From Nocardiopsis sp. TSRI0078 (GTDB taxonomy: Bacteria; Actinomycetota; Actinomycetes; Streptosporangiales; Streptosporangiaceae): a DNA stretch of 64,000 bases. The notes under the pieces are model-generated. The model searched no databases, had not been told where the DNA came from, and was given only the letters and a program-made list of their open reading frames with translations. The stretch is taken from positions 62,001-126,000 of the forward strand of contig NZ_LWLB01000008.1 in assembly GCF_001905145.1 (NCBI RefSeq), read 5' to 3'. This document shows positions 25,338 to 34,302 of this stretch, one piece after another (the first letter of the stretch is position 1; each line of letters begins with the position of its first letter). The position numbers and the translations under genes were made by a program.

Positions 25338-25361
25338 GGCCCCGCCCGGCCGGACGGGGCC
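25338..25361. terminator. Hairpin between kdpD and the converging small membrane gene
   Basis: GGCCCCG (25338-25344) and CGGGGCC (25355-25361) with a 10-nt loop that can itself pair. It lies 40 bp after the kdpD stop and just past the stop of the opposing gene. Confidence 0.4.
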
Positions 25362-25365
25362 GCCC

Positions 25366-25692
25366 TCAGGCGGGCAGGTCGCGGCGGCGCCGCGCCCACA
25401 CCCCCGCGGCCGTGAGCGCGGCGGCCAGGGCCGCGAGCAGCGCATGGGCAGCCGGGACCGACCGGTAGTAGGGATTGACCTGGGCGAAGGGCGAGACCAG
25501 CAGGAACAGCGCCTCCGGCACCAGCCCGGCCTTGACCGCGACCTCGGTCAGGATCCCCACGGCGAGCACCGTCCAGCCCACCGCCGCGCACAGGCGCGGA
25601 ACCGCCCCGTGGGCCAGGACGGTGGCGCCCACGACCACCCACACGGCCGGGGCCGAGGACGGGGTCAGCGCGGTGAACCGTACATGTAGCAC
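25366..25692 (-). CDS. Small membrane protein of unknown function
   Basis: 108 residues; three hydrophobic spans (about 14-33, 36-56, 80-98) and a basic C-terminal tail ('WARRRRDLPA'). Between spans two and three is 'LVSPFAQVNPYYRSVPAAH'. The start is taken as GTG 25692 because no in-frame ATG gives a reasonable length, and the ribosome site is weak. It is divergent from another membrane protein at 25781. Not recognised. Confidence 0.55.
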   Translation of the reverse strand: MLHVRFTALTPSSAPAVWVVVGATVLAHGAVPRLCAAVGWTVLAVGILTEVAVKAGLVPEALFLLVSPFAQVNPYYRSVPAAHALLAALAAALTAAGVWARRRRDLPA

Positions 25693-25780
25693 TCATTGCG
25701 GGCAGGCTTCACCCCACTCTTGCGAACAAAGATCCAGAATGTTTTCATGGTTTCAAGCCACTCCACGGAACGGAACCTCC

Positions 25781-26329
25781 ATGGACCTGCTCACCGACTT
25801 CCTCGCCTGGGCCTGGCCGCGCCACCTCAACCCGCTGAGCTGGTACATCCGGCCGCTGTTCTTCCTGCCCATCGCCTACTTCTGCTGGACGCGCAGGCCC
25901 TTTCCGCTGGCTCTGACCATCGCGGCGATGCTGTCCAGCTTCTTCTGGTTCCCCGCCCCCGAGAGCATCGACCCCGCGATGGCCGGGGTCCTGGAGATGG
26001 AGAGGGAGCTGTTCACCGACCCCACTTGGGTCACCTGGGCGACCCTGCCGCTGGTACCCGCGCTGCTGGGCTCGCTGTGCGCGGCCTTCTGGTATCGCTC
26101 CCTGGGCTGGGGCCTGGTCGTGACCAACGGGGGCCTGGCACTCAAGATCGCCTGGACCGTCGCCAACTCCGGACAGGACGGGCTGGCCACCCTGCTCCCC
26201 CTGGGCCTGGGCATGGCCGTGACGACCGGGGCCGTGGTCGCCGTGGCACGGTGGCGCTCGATCCCCCTGTCCCTGACCGGGCGCCGGGGCGGGAGGCGGG
26301 AGAAGCCCGCACCGGCCGACGCACGGTGA
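25781..26329 (+). CDS. Membrane protein in a TetR/glycosyltransferase operon
   Basis: 182 residues, not recognised. N-terminal amphipathic segment 'LLTDFLAWAWPRHLNPLSW', then hydrophobic spans at about 24-37, 44-58, 86-106, 110-128 and 138-160, with a basic tail. Followed after 33 bp by a TetR regulator, which overlaps a glycosyltransferase; the three probably form one transcript. The ATG at 25781 has only a moderate purine run upstream. Confidence 0.65.
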   Translation: MDLLTDFLAWAWPRHLNPLSWYIRPLFFLPIAYFCWTRRPFPLALTIAAMLSSFFWFPAPESIDPAMAGVLEMERELFTDPTWVTWATLPLVPALLGSLCAAFWYRSLGWGLVVTNGGLALKIAWTVANSGQDGLATLLPLGLGMAVTTGAVVAVARWRSIPLSLTGRRGGRREKPAPADAR

Positions 26330-26362
26330 CCGGGAACCACCGACCGAGAAGGTAGGACCACC

Positions 26363-26977
26363 ATGCCACCCGCGTTCTCCGCACAGGAGAAGGAACGCAT
26401 CACCGCCCTGCTGCTGGAGTCCGGCCGCGCCCTGTTCACCACCCGGGGCCTGCGCAAGACCTCGCTGGAGGAACTCGTCGCGCCCGCCGGCATCGCCAAG
26501 AGCAGCTTCTACGTCTTCTTCGACTCCAAGGAGGCCCTCTACCTGGAACTGATGCTGCGCCAGATGGCCGAGGTCAAGGAGCGCGTCATCGACGGAGCCC
26601 TCACCAGCACCGGCGACGTACGCGAGGGGCTGCGGCGCTTCCTGCGCGCCAGCCTGGACGAACTGGAGTCCAACCCCCTCTACGGGCGGCTCATGACCCA
26701 CCCCGAGGAGATGGACGCGGTCGTCCGCAAGGTCGACCCCGCCCGGGTCGACGCCTCACCCGACAACCCCGCGAACGCCCTCGGAGAGTTCGTCGCGGCC
26801 GGGCGCGAGAGCGGGAACCTGGTGGAGGCCCACCCCGCCGCGATCATCGGCGTCCTGCAGGCGGTCCTGCTCCTGCCCATGAACGCCGACCGCCTGGCCG
26901 CACCGGAGTACTACACCCAGACCCTCGACCTGCTGGTCGACATCGTCGCGCGGGGACTGGCCCCCCGGAGGGAATGA
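26363..26977 (+). CDS. TetR-family transcriptional regulator
   Basis: 204 residues. N-terminal helix-turn-helix: 'ITALLLESGRALFTTRGLRKTSLEELVAPAGIAKSSFYVFFDSKEAL' region (residues 13-60), as in TetR repressors. The C-terminal ligand domain is not assignable. The ATG at 26363 follows 'gagaaggtagga'. Its last codons overlap the glycosyltransferase start (ATGA at 26974), so it probably controls that gene and the membrane protein upstream. Confidence 0.88.
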   Translation: MPPAFSAQEKERITALLLESGRALFTTRGLRKTSLEELVAPAGIAKSSFYVFFDSKEALYLELMLRQMAEVKERVIDGALTSTGDVREGLRRFLRASLDELESNPLYGRLMTHPEEMDAVVRKVDPARVDASPDNPANALGEFVAAGRESGNLVEAHPAAIIGVLQAVLLLPMNADRLAAPEYYTQTLDLLVDIVARGLAPRRE

Positions 26978-28269
26978 CCGGCATGCACGCCCTCCTCCTC
27001 ACCCACGGCACCCGCGGAGACGTCCAGCCCTTCCTGGCCCTGGCCAGGGCCCTGGACGCGGCCGGACACACCAGCCTGGTCGCGGGCCCCGCGGCCTCCG
27101 CCCCGCTCGCCGCCGAACACGGCGTCCACTACCACCCCGTGGACGACGGCCCCAACACCCTCATAGGCGACCCCGAACTGAGCGGTGTGAGGGACACCGG
27201 CCTGCGCGGGCTGCGCGGCGCCGCCCACACGGCCACCCTCCTGCGCAGGATCACCCCGCTCATGCGGCGGGTCCACGACGACATGGCCCGGGTCACCGAC
27301 GGGGGCGCCGACCTCGTCGTGCACCTCCCCGGCATGCCGGGAGGGCACATCGCCGAACACCTGGGCGTGCCCTCGGTCCCGGTGGCCCTGCAGCCCTCCT
27401 GGGTGCCCACGCGCGCCTTCCCCGCCCCGGGCGTGCCCTGGCCGTCCTGGCTGCCGGACGCGCTCAACCCGGTGACGTACCGGCTCACCGCCCTGGCCCT
27501 GCGCGGCCAGCGCGCGGTGGCCGAGGAGTTCCGCTCACGAAGGATGGGCCTGCCCCCGCGACCCGGCCGCCACGACCCGCTGCGCCAACCCGACGGGACC
27601 CCCTCCACCGTCCTGCACGCCTTCAGCCGCCACCTGCTGCCCCCGGACGCGCACTACCCGCCGCAGGTGCACACCACCGGATTCTGGTTCCCGCCACCGG
27701 ACCGGGAGTGGGAGCCCCCCGCCGCACTGGAGGACTTCCTCGACGCCGGAGACCCACCGGTGTTCGTCGGCTTCAGCAGCCTGCCCACCGCCGACCCGGC
27801 CGCCACCGGACGCATGGTGGCCGCGGCCGCACGCCGGGCCGGGGTGCGCGCCGTCCTCGCCTCCGGATCGGGCGGCGTCACCGCCGACGCGGGCCAGGAC
27901 CACGTCCTGACCATCGACAAGGCCCCGCACGAGCGGCTGTTCCTCCGCTGCTCGGCGATCGTGCACCACGGCGGAGCGGGAACCACCGGAGCCGCACTCG
28001 CCTCGGGCCGACCGCAGGTGGTGTGCCCCTTCTGGGGCGACCAGCCCTTCTGGGCCCGGCGGACCCACGCCGCCGGAGCCGCCGCCGCCCCGCTGCGCGG
28101 CCAGCGGCTGACCGAGGACGCGCTGGCCCCGGCCCTGGCCCGCGCGGTCGGAAGCGCGCGGACCGTGGAGCGGGCACGCGTCCTGGGAGAACGGGTACGC
28201 GCCGAGGACGGCACCCGCACGGCCGTCCGCCTGCTGGAGCAGGTCGCCGACCGCCGGGGCACCGTATGA
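26974..28269 (+). CDS. Glycosyltransferase, UDP-glycosyltransferase/MGT type (GT1)
   Basis: 431 residues with a GT-B fold. N-terminal 'LLTHGTRGDVQPFLALARALDAAGH' is the acceptor-domain start typical of sterol, macrolide and zeaxanthin glucosyltransferases. The C-terminal donor motif is 'IVHHGGAGTTGAALASGRPQVVCPFWGDQPFWA'-like (split here: 'HHGGAGTTGAAL' and 'PFWGDQPFWARR'). The acceptor is unknown; such enzymes can inactivate macrolides or decorate lipids. Translation is coupled to the TetR gene by a 4-bp overlap. Confidence 0.85.
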   Translation: MTGMHALLLTHGTRGDVQPFLALARALDAAGHTSLVAGPAASAPLAAEHGVHYHPVDDGPNTLIGDPELSGVRDTGLRGLRGAAHTATLLRRITPLMRRVHDDMARVTDGGADLVVHLPGMPGGHIAEHLGVPSVPVALQPSWVPTRAFPAPGVPWPSWLPDALNPVTYRLTALALRGQRAVAEEFRSRRMGLPPRPGRHDPLRQPDGTPSTVLHAFSRHLLPPDAHYPPQVHTTGFWFPPPDREWEPPAALEDFLDAGDPPVFVGFSSLPTADPAATGRMVAAAARRAGVRAVLASGSGGVTADAGQDHVLTIDKAPHERLFLRCSAIVHHGGAGTTGAALASGRPQVVCPFWGDQPFWARRTHAAGAAAAPLRGQRLTEDALAPALARAVGSARTVERARVLGERVRAEDGTRTAVRLLEQVADRRGTV

Positions 28270-28270
28270 G

Positions 28271-29806
28271 TCACAGCCCGTGCAGCACACGCCAGGTACG
28301 CCGCACCAGCACCGCCGACACCACCGCGGTCACGACCGCTCCCCCGGCCAGGCACCACCACGGCCCCAAGGGACCGGAGGCGTACCCCGGAAGGGCCAGG
28401 GCCGGCCACGCCGGAGGAAGGACGAGCAGGAACAGCCCCCATGGCCGCGGCAGCGCCCACAGCACCACCGGGACCAGCACCATCACGGCGCCGATGCCCT
28501 TGACCACCACGAGGGCCTCGACCTTGTTGGCCGCCAGCGCGGTCATCCCCGCCAGCAGCAGGGCCGCCTGCGCGGACGCCAGGACCAAAGCCACGACCGT
28601 CCCCGCGGACCAACCCGACGCCATCAGCCCGCTCAGGGGCAGGGCCACCGCGAGCCCGACCAGGGAGGCCGCGGTGACGGCCACCAGACGGTAGGCGAGG
28701 TAGGCCCGCAGCGAGAGCGGGGAGACGCACAGGACCAGCAGGACGTTCTCGTCCCGGTCCTCGACCGCGCGCAACCCGCCCACCACCCCGAACATCATGG
28801 GAACGTGCAGCAGCACCAGCGCGGCCAGGACCGCGGGAGTGTGGGCCACCAGGTCGAAACCGTAGGAGGCGGCCAGGAAGTCCGCGACCGGCGGGAACCC
28901 CACACGGATGAGCAGGGCCAACAACACGGGCGCCACGAGCATCACCAGCATCAGCGGCCCCCGGCCGGTGCCGAGGAGGTCGACACGGACGAATCCCGCC
29001 AACGCCGGAAGGGCGCCCCTCCCGGTGGCCGAAGCCCTCCCCGCGGCGCGGCCGCGCCCCCGCCCCGACGCCCCGCGCCGGGACACGGCGGCGCCGCCCC
29101 CACCCCCCTCGACACCCCGGCGGGCGGCCTCGGCCGCCACCGCCACCCACACCAAGGCGTAGAGCACCCCCGCGGCCACGAGGAGCGGATCCGGTCCCAG
29201 GGGGCGCGGACCGATGCCCCACAGGATCAGGTCCGCCCCCACGGTGGTCGGCACCAGGTAGGTCAGCGGGTGCGCCACGACCCCCGAGACGTGCAGCAGC
29301 GGAACCAGCACCAGCGGCGCCACGACCGGGGCCGCCAGCAGGAAGCCCGACAGGTCCCGTGCGCGCGCCCCGGCCACCAGGCACACGGTGAGCAGCACCA
29401 GGGAGGTCAGCGCCACCCCGGCCAGGGACATCCCCAGCGCCCAGCCCGTCTCGGCGGTCCGCCCCCGCACCGACACGGCCACCATCGGCACGGCGATGAG
29501 CAGGGACAAGGCGGTGAGCACCACGAGCTTGGCTGCGACCGCCTCGGTACCGCGCAACGGGGTGGCGGCCAGGGCCTGGCGCGCCCCCTCGGTCCGCTCG
29601 AACAGCAGCAGGGCCACCACGAACAGCGCCCCGAACCCCGCCGTGTCGACGAAGAGCAGGTAGGGGACCACCACACGGGCCGTGTCGGCCGGAAGCGCGA
29701 ACAGCACCAGGGTCCACACCGCACCCAGGCCCGCGGCCATGGGCACGACCCCGTAGCGCCGCTCCACCCGCCACTCCAGCACGGTGGCCGCCCACAGGCG
29801 CCTCAC
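28271..29806 (-). CDS. ABC-2 type exporter permease (drug/fluoroquinolone-exporter-like)
   Basis: 511 residues, a tandem of two six-helix halves joined by a basic, Gly/Arg-rich linker ('RRGASGRGRGRAAGRAS'). The first half shows 'VPYLLFVDTAGFGALFVVALLLFERTEG' (split here to 'FVDTAGFGALFVVALL' and 'FERTEGARQALAATP'); the second has 'GLRAVEDRDENVLLVL', common in such permeases. The GTG start at 29806 overlaps the ATPase stop by 4 bp. With the ATPase it should form an exporter; the substrate is unknown. Confidence 0.82.
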   Translation of the reverse strand: MRRLWAATVLEWRVERRYGVVPMAAGLGAVWTLVLFALPADTARVVVPYLLFVDTAGFGALFVVALLLFERTEGARQALAATPLRGTEAVAAKLVVLTALSLLIAVPMVAVSVRGRTAETGWALGMSLAGVALTSLVLLTVCLVAGARARDLSGFLLAAPVVAPLVLVPLLHVSGVVAHPLTYLVPTTVGADLILWGIGPRPLGPDPLLVAAGVLYALVWVAVAAEAARRGVEGGGGGAAVSRRGASGRGRGRAAGRASATGRGALPALAGFVRVDLLGTGRGPLMLVMLVAPVLLALLIRVGFPPVADFLAASYGFDLVAHTPAVLAALVLLHVPMMFGVVGGLRAVEDRDENVLLVLCVSPLSLRAYLAYRLVAVTAASLVGLAVALPLSGLMASGWSAGTVVALVLASAQAALLLAGMTALAANKVEALVVVKGIGAVMVLVPVVLWALPRPWGLFLLVLPPAWPALALPGYASGPLGPWWCLAGGAVVTAVVSAVLVRRTWRVLHGL

Positions 29807-30657
29807 AGTTTCTCCCGGGTCACCGCGGCGAAGACCTCGTCCAACGACGCCTCCCGCGTGTGCAGGGTCTCGACCTCGCCCCGCGCCAGCAGCCGCTGCA
29901 ACTCGGTGTCGCCGGTCAGGGCGTCCATGGGGAACTCCCGCGACCCCCGCCCCCGCACCTCGGCCACGAGCCCGGGCCGCCCGTGGCCCATCCTGAACCC
30001 GCGCGGGGTGTCCACGGCCGCGATCCGCCCCCGCACGACGAAGGCCACCCGGTCGCACAGCAGGTCCGCGGTGACCATGTCGTGCGTGGTGAGGAAGACC
30101 GTGGCGCCCGCCCCGGCCGCCCCGCGCACGACCTCGCGCAGCAGGGCGGCGCGCACCGGGTCCTGCCCCGAGGTGGGCTCGTCCAGGAACAGCAGGTCGG
30201 GCCGGTTGACCAGCGCCCGGGCCAGGTTCAGGCGCATGCGCATCCCCTTGGACAGGTCGTCGACCCGCCGGTCGGCGGCGTCGGACAGGTCCACCCTGGC
30301 CAGGAGTTCGTCCGGATCCTCGACCGGCCCCCGGTAGAGCGAGGCGAAGGCCGCCAGGTTCTCCCGCGCGGTGAGCCTGCCGAACCCCGCGGGCAGCTCG
30401 AACCCGACCCCCACACGCTCGAAGTAGTCCTGCCCCCACCGGCGCAGCGGACGCCCCAGGACGCGGACCTCACCCTCGTAGCGGCGCAGGAGGCGGGTCA
30501 GCACCCGCTGGGTCGTGGACTTGCCGGCCCCGCTCGGCCCGAGGAAACCGAAGACCTCCCCCCGGGACACCGAGAAGCTCATCCGCTCGACGGCGGGCGC
30601 CCCGCCTCCCGGATAGCGGACCCTCAGGTCCTCGACGGTGACGACCTGCTCGGCCAT
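29803..30657 (-). CDS. ABC transporter ATP-binding protein, DrrA-like
   Basis: 284 residues. Walker A 'GPSGAGKST', Q-loop region 'VGFELPAGFGRLTARENL', signature 'LSKGMRMRLNLARAL', Walker B 'LLFLDEPTSGQDP' and H-loop 'LTTHD'. The signature is LSKGM rather than LSGGQ, common in ABC-2 exporter ATPases. The C-terminal extension ('LLARGEVETLHTREASLDEVF') is typical of drug-exporter subunits. The ATG at 30657 follows 'gggagaagcg'. First gene of a two-gene exporter operon ending at 28271. Confidence 0.9.
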   Translation of the reverse strand: MAEQVVTVEDLRVRYPGGGAPAVERMSFSVSRGEVFGFLGPSGAGKSTTQRVLTRLLRRYEGEVRVLGRPLRRWGQDYFERVGVGFELPAGFGRLTARENLAAFASLYRGPVEDPDELLARVDLSDAADRRVDDLSKGMRMRLNLARALVNRPDLLFLDEPTSGQDPVRAALLREVVRGAAGAGATVFLTTHDMVTADLLCDRVAFVVRGRIAAVDTPRGFRMGHGRPGLVAEVRGRGSREFPMDALTGDTELQRLLARGEVETLHTREASLDEVFAAVTREKL

Positions 30658-30728
30658 GGACGCTTCTCCCAAGGGGCGGGGCGACGGCCTCGGCGGGGCC
30701 GCCTGACACCCCATTGTCCACCGCCGTA

Positions 30729-30786
30729 CCCGGGCCTGCCATGCGGCCCGGTAGCCCCGCCGCCCGGGCCGCATGGCAGGTCCGGG
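30729..30786 (-). terminator. Long near-perfect hairpin between the PPOX gene and ABC operon
   Basis: CCTGCCATGCGGCCCG (30735-30750) pairs perfectly with CGGGCCGCATGGCAGG (30765-30780). The stem extends five more pairs (30729-30733 with 30782-30786) after one wobble, about 22 bp with a 14-nt loop. Next to it GGGCTACCGGGT is repeated directly (30792-30803 and 30806-30817), the second copy crossing the PPOX stop. Likely terminates the PPOX transcript. Confidence 0.65.
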
Positions 30787-30808
30787 GGACGGGGCTACCG
30801 GGTGGGGG

Positions 30809-31450
30809 CTACCGGGTCGGCGCCCGCCGGGCGACATGGTCGGGCACCTCCACACCCGGCGCCAGCCCCGGGTCCGGCTCAGGCTCGCCGAACACCTGCC
30901 GGACCGGCAGCACACCCGCCCACAGCGGCAGGCCGTGGTCCTCCTCCTCGTCCACCGGCGGACCGGTGCGCACCTTCACCGACGCCTCCTCCAGCGACAG
31001 CGCCAGCACACGCGTGGCCGCCATCTCCCTGGCGCTGGGCCGCCGGACCACGTCCCACCGGCCCGGAGCCAGCTGCTCGGTCAGCGCGCGCAACCCCTCC
31101 AGCCGCTCCCGCTCGTCCGTGACCACGCGTGGCACACCGTAGACCACGGCGGAGCGGTGGTTGACCGAGTGGTGGAAGGCCGACCTGGCCAGCACGACAC
31201 CGTCCAGCAGGGTCACGGTGACGCACACCTCGCCGCCCGCGCGCAGCGACCGCGCCCCGGTGGAACCGTGCAGGTAGAGGGTGTCGCCGATACGCCCGTA
31301 CCCGGTGGGCACCACCATGGGCGCGCCGTCGACGACCACCCCCAGGTGGCAGACCATCCCCGCGTCCAGCAGGGAGTACAGATCCGACCGGTCGGTCCGG
31401 GCCTTGTGCTTGCCGCGGCGGATCCTGGTGCGTTCTGTGGTGGAGAGCAT
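30809..31450 (-). CDS. Pyridoxamine-5'-phosphate-oxidase-family flavoprotein (NimA-like split barrel)
   Basis: 213 residues. The split-barrel flavin fold shows 'LYSLLDAGMVCHLGVVVDGAPMVVPTGYGRIGDTLYLHGST' in pieces: 'VPTGYGRIGDTLYLHGST' and 'SAFHHSVNHRSAVVYG'. This subgroup contains FMN- or F420-binding reductases and NimA-like proteins, not the vitamin B6 enzyme PdxH itself. It is divergent, over only 34 bp, from a MocR/PdxR regulator, the standard pairing of such proteins. Few bases separate the start from the promoter, so translation is probably leaderless. Confidence 0.8.
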   Translation of the reverse strand: MLSTTERTRIRRGKHKARTDRSDLYSLLDAGMVCHLGVVVDGAPMVVPTGYGRIGDTLYLHGSTGARSLRAGGEVCVTVTLLDGVVLARSAFHHSVNHRSAVVYGVPRVVTDERERLEGLRALTEQLAPGRWDVVRRPSAREMAATRVLALSLEEASVKVRTGPPVDEEEDHGLPLWAGVLPVRQVFGEPEPDPGLAPGVEVPDHVARRAPTR

Positions 31451-31484
31451 GGCGTTAGCCTAGAAAGCAAGTGGATACCCCACC

Positions 31485-32939
31485 ATGGCCACTTCTTCCC
31501 GAAAACGAAATACCACTTTGCCCCGACGCCTCGCCGAACCGGCCTTCCACCTGGACCGCTCCGCCCTCGAGCCCCTCACCGTCCAACTGTCCGACGCACT
31601 GCGCGAGGCCATGTCCGGGGGGACGCTCGCCCCCGGCGAACGCCTGCCCTCCAGCCGCGCCCTCGCCGCGCAGCTGGGTGTGAGCAGGACCGTGGTGACC
31701 GAGGCCTACCAGCAGCTCTACGCCGAGGGATGGCTCGAGGGGCGGCACGGCTCGGGCACCTTCGTCGCCGAACACGACGCCCTGCCCGTCGCCGCGCCGC
31801 TCCGGGTGGAGGCCCCCGCCCCGCGCTGGTCCCGGGAGCAGGCCCGGCAGCGCGGCATGATCGACCTGCGCCCGGGCGCGCCGTGGGTGCGCGACCACGA
31901 CCGCGCCGCCTGGCGCAGGGCCTGGCGGCACGCCGCCGAACAGCCCCCCGACGACGACCCCGACCCCCGGGGCCTGCCCCGCCTGCGCGAACTCCTCGCC
32001 GGACACCTGCGCCGGACCCGGGGCGTGCGCATCGGCCCGGAGAACGTCATGGTCACCCGCGGCACCGGCAACGGCCTGGACCTGGTCGGGGCCGCCCTGC
32101 TCGGCGCGGGCGCCCGGGCGGGCGTCGAGGAGCCCGGCTACCAGAAGGCCCGCACCATCCTGGCCGCGCGCGGGGCGCGGGTGCTCCCCTGCCCGGTCGA
32201 CCACGACGGCATCCTCACCGAGGAACTGCCCGGCGGCCTGTCCGTCGTCCACACCACCCCCGCCCACCAGTACCCGCTCGGCGGACGGCTGCCGATCCCC
32301 CGACGCGAGCGCCTCCTGGCCTGGGCCCGCGCGAACGGGACCACGGTCGTGGAGGACGACTACGACGCAGAGTTCCGCTACGACGTGGCTCCCCTGCCCG
32401 CCATGTACGGCCTGGACCCCGGCCGGGTCGTCCTGCTCGGCACGCTCTCCAAGAGCCTGTCCCCCGACGTGGGGATCGGCTGGATCGTCGCCGAGGCCCC
32501 GCTGCTGGAGCGCCTGGCCCAGACCCGGCACGGCCTGTCGGACCGCACGAGCGTGCCGGTCCAGGCCGCGACCGCCCTGCTGCTGGAGCGCGGCGACCTC
32601 GACCGGCACCTGCGCCGGATGCGCCTGGAGTACGCCCGCCGCCGCAGGCTGCTGCTCGACCTGCTCCGGACCCGCCCGACCGGGGACACCGCGGGCCTGC
32701 ACGTCCTGCTCCCGCTGCCCGCCCACGCCGTGGCCCCGGTGGTCGCCGAGGCCGCCGAACGGGGCGTGCTGGTGGACGACACCTCCCGCAACAGCCACGG
32801 GGCACCGACCGTGCACGGGCTGGTCCTCGGCTACGGCGCGGCGCACCCCGCCGACCTGCGCCGCGCCTGCACGGTCCTCAACGAGGTGATCGCCCGCCAC
32901 ACCGGGAGCGGCCCGGCCCACCCGCACGGTGAGGAGTAA
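31485..32939 (+). CDS. MocR/PdxR-family regulator (GntR helix-turn-helix plus aminotransferase domain)
   Basis: 484 residues. N-terminal GntR domain ('LTVQLSDALREAMSGGTLAPGERLPSSRALAAQLGVSRTVVTEAYQQL' region, residues 30-95), then a fold-type I aminotransferase domain with 'TRGTGNGLDLVGAALL', 'VEDDYDAEFRYD' and the PLP lysine in 'LLGTLSKSLSPDVGIGWI'. MocR proteins sense PLP or related compounds and act on divergent genes. The partner here is the PPOX-family flavoprotein starting 34 bp away. Confidence 0.92.
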   Translation: MATSSRKRNTTLPRRLAEPAFHLDRSALEPLTVQLSDALREAMSGGTLAPGERLPSSRALAAQLGVSRTVVTEAYQQLYAEGWLEGRHGSGTFVAEHDALPVAAPLRVEAPAPRWSREQARQRGMIDLRPGAPWVRDHDRAAWRRAWRHAAEQPPDDDPDPRGLPRLRELLAGHLRRTRGVRIGPENVMVTRGTGNGLDLVGAALLGAGARAGVEEPGYQKARTILAARGARVLPCPVDHDGILTEELPGGLSVVHTTPAHQYPLGGRLPIPRRERLLAWARANGTTVVEDDYDAEFRYDVAPLPAMYGLDPGRVVLLGTLSKSLSPDVGIGWIVAEAPLLERLAQTRHGLSDRTSVPVQAATALLLERGDLDRHLRRMRLEYARRRRLLLDLLRTRPTGDTAGLHVLLPLPAHAVAPVVAEAAERGVLVDDTSRNSHGAPTVHGLVLGYGAAHPADLRRACTVLNEVIARHTGSGPAHPHGEE

Positions 32940-33094
32940 CTCCTTCCAGCACCGGTCCCCGCCCCCGGCACCCGATCTTCGTAACGCGTGCACGAGTGGT
33001 CCGGGTGGCCCCGGCTCCCACGTGTCGGGGCAACCGGAGCGCTCCCTGCCTTTTCCGCACGGCAAAGGTACGGAACCGACACCTCGGGTACCGC

Positions 33095-33670
33095 CTATCT
33101 CCCCCGAGCGCCCCTGGCACCGGCAGTAGTCGAGGACTCGGTGTCCATCCGTACCCGAACACGCCACCACGGCCATGTCAGTGCCGCCCCGATCAGCGCT
33201 CCGGCACTGTTGAGGAGTACGTCGTCCACCGAGGTGATGTGCCTGGTGCCCAACACGTACTGAAGTGCCTCCACACCGGCCGACACCGCCGCCGCCACGA
33301 CCGCCACTCGCGCGAACCCCGCCAACCGGCGCCTCCACGCCAGCGGGAGCACTGCTCCCAACGGCACGAACAACGCGATGTTCCCGCCGTTCTGGTAGAG
33401 CCCGGTCATGCTCCCCAAACCCGAATCCGACATGTCGGAGAAGGGCACAAGGGAGATTCCGCCACTACTGCCCGGGTTGAACAGGGTGAGGACGAGGATG
33501 GGAAACAAGGTAGCCAGGGACAGCACGTCGAGCACGCTTTCCAGGGCCGCACGTTTGCACGGACGGCCCCGCCGCACGCGAACCCAGGCCACCACAGCGG
33601 TCACCAGTGCGACGACGGGGGAAAGAACGATGGAGGCTTCCAACGCGGTCGCCACCGAGGAAAGAACCAT
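33095..33670 (-). CDS. VanZ-family membrane protein
   Basis: 191 residues, about five membrane helices. VanZ core: 'GNIALFVPLGAVLPLAWRR' and 'GVEALQYVLGTRHITSVDDVLLNSAGALIGA' region. VanZ proteins raise low-level teicoplanin resistance in some hosts, but most actinobacterial members are of unknown role. ATG 33670 is preferred because 'ggag' lies eight bases before it; a GTG at 33679 overlaps that site. It converges on the MocR gene. Confidence 0.8.
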   Translation of the reverse strand: MVLSSVATALEASIVLSPVVALVTAVVAWVRVRRGRPCKRAALESVLDVLSLATLFPILVLTLFNPGSSGGISLVPFSDMSDSGLGSMTGLYQNGGNIALFVPLGAVLPLAWRRRLAGFARVAVVAAAVSAGVEALQYVLGTRHITSVDDVLLNSAGALIGAALTWPWWRVRVRMDTESSTTAGARGARGR

Positions 33671-33930
33671 GCGGGCCACTCCACCACACCGCGTCGATCA
33701 CCATGGGAACCGGCGACGACACAGCGGCGGACGAACCTCCCACCGCGCCTCGGCGCCCGCTCAGAGGTCCGCTGTCCGGCTCCACCACGGCACACGACCC
33801 GGCAGTTCACCGAGGCCCTCATCGGCCAGCCGGGTCCGTGGCCGGACCGCCCCGGGGACGCCACCGGTCACGTGTCCTGTGGCCGGGCCCCGGGAGGGCC
33901 CGGCCACCACACCGGGGGCGGCCCGGAGCG

Positions 33931-34302
33931 CTAGTCCTCGGCCCAGACACCCAGTTCGTTGCCGCTGGGGTCGGTGAAGTGGAAGCGGCGCCCGCCCGGG
34001 AAGGCGTAGGGGCCCTTCACCACGCGCCCGCCCGCGGCCTCCACTGCCTCGGCGGACCGGTCCAGGTCGGTGGAGTACAGCAGCACGAAGGGGCCGCCCG
34101 GCCGCACCTGCTCGCCCAGGGCGAGGCCGCCCACCTCGGGTGCGTCCGCACCCCGCGGGTTCTGGATCCCCGTGTACTGCGGCCCGTAGTCGTTGAACCG
34201 CCATCCGAAGGCCTCGGAGTAGAAGCTCCGCGCCTGGTCCAGGTCGGTGACCGTGAGCTCCAGGTAGTCGATGGCATGGTGCCTGTGTGATCCCTGTGTC
34301 AT
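33931..34302 (-). CDS. VOC-superfamily (glyoxalase-like) protein
   Basis: 123 residues, a single vicinal-oxygen-chelate domain: 'HAIDYLELTVTDLDQARSFYSEAFGW' start in two pieces ('YLELTVTDLDQARSFYSEAF', 'GWRFNDYGPQYTGI'), 'VLLYSTDLDRSAEAVEAAGG' and 'FHFTDPSGNELGVW'. The metal-type positions include the Glu of 'GNELGVW'. Substrate unknown; members act on methylglyoxal conjugates, bind antibiotics, or have no assigned function. Divergent from the siderophore-interacting protein locus. Confidence 0.85.
   Translation of the reverse strand: MTQGSHRHHAIDYLELTVTDLDQARSFYSEAFGWRFNDYGPQYTGIQNPRGADAPEVGGLALGEQVRPGGPFVLLYSTDLDRSAEAVEAAGGRVVKGPYAFPGGRRFHFTDPSGNELGVWAED

Noticed and set aside
32940..33094. 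Possible structured RNA or tRNA after the MocR gene
   Set aside because: Short GC stems can be drawn but there is no cloverleaf, no anticodon arm and no known riboswitch pattern.
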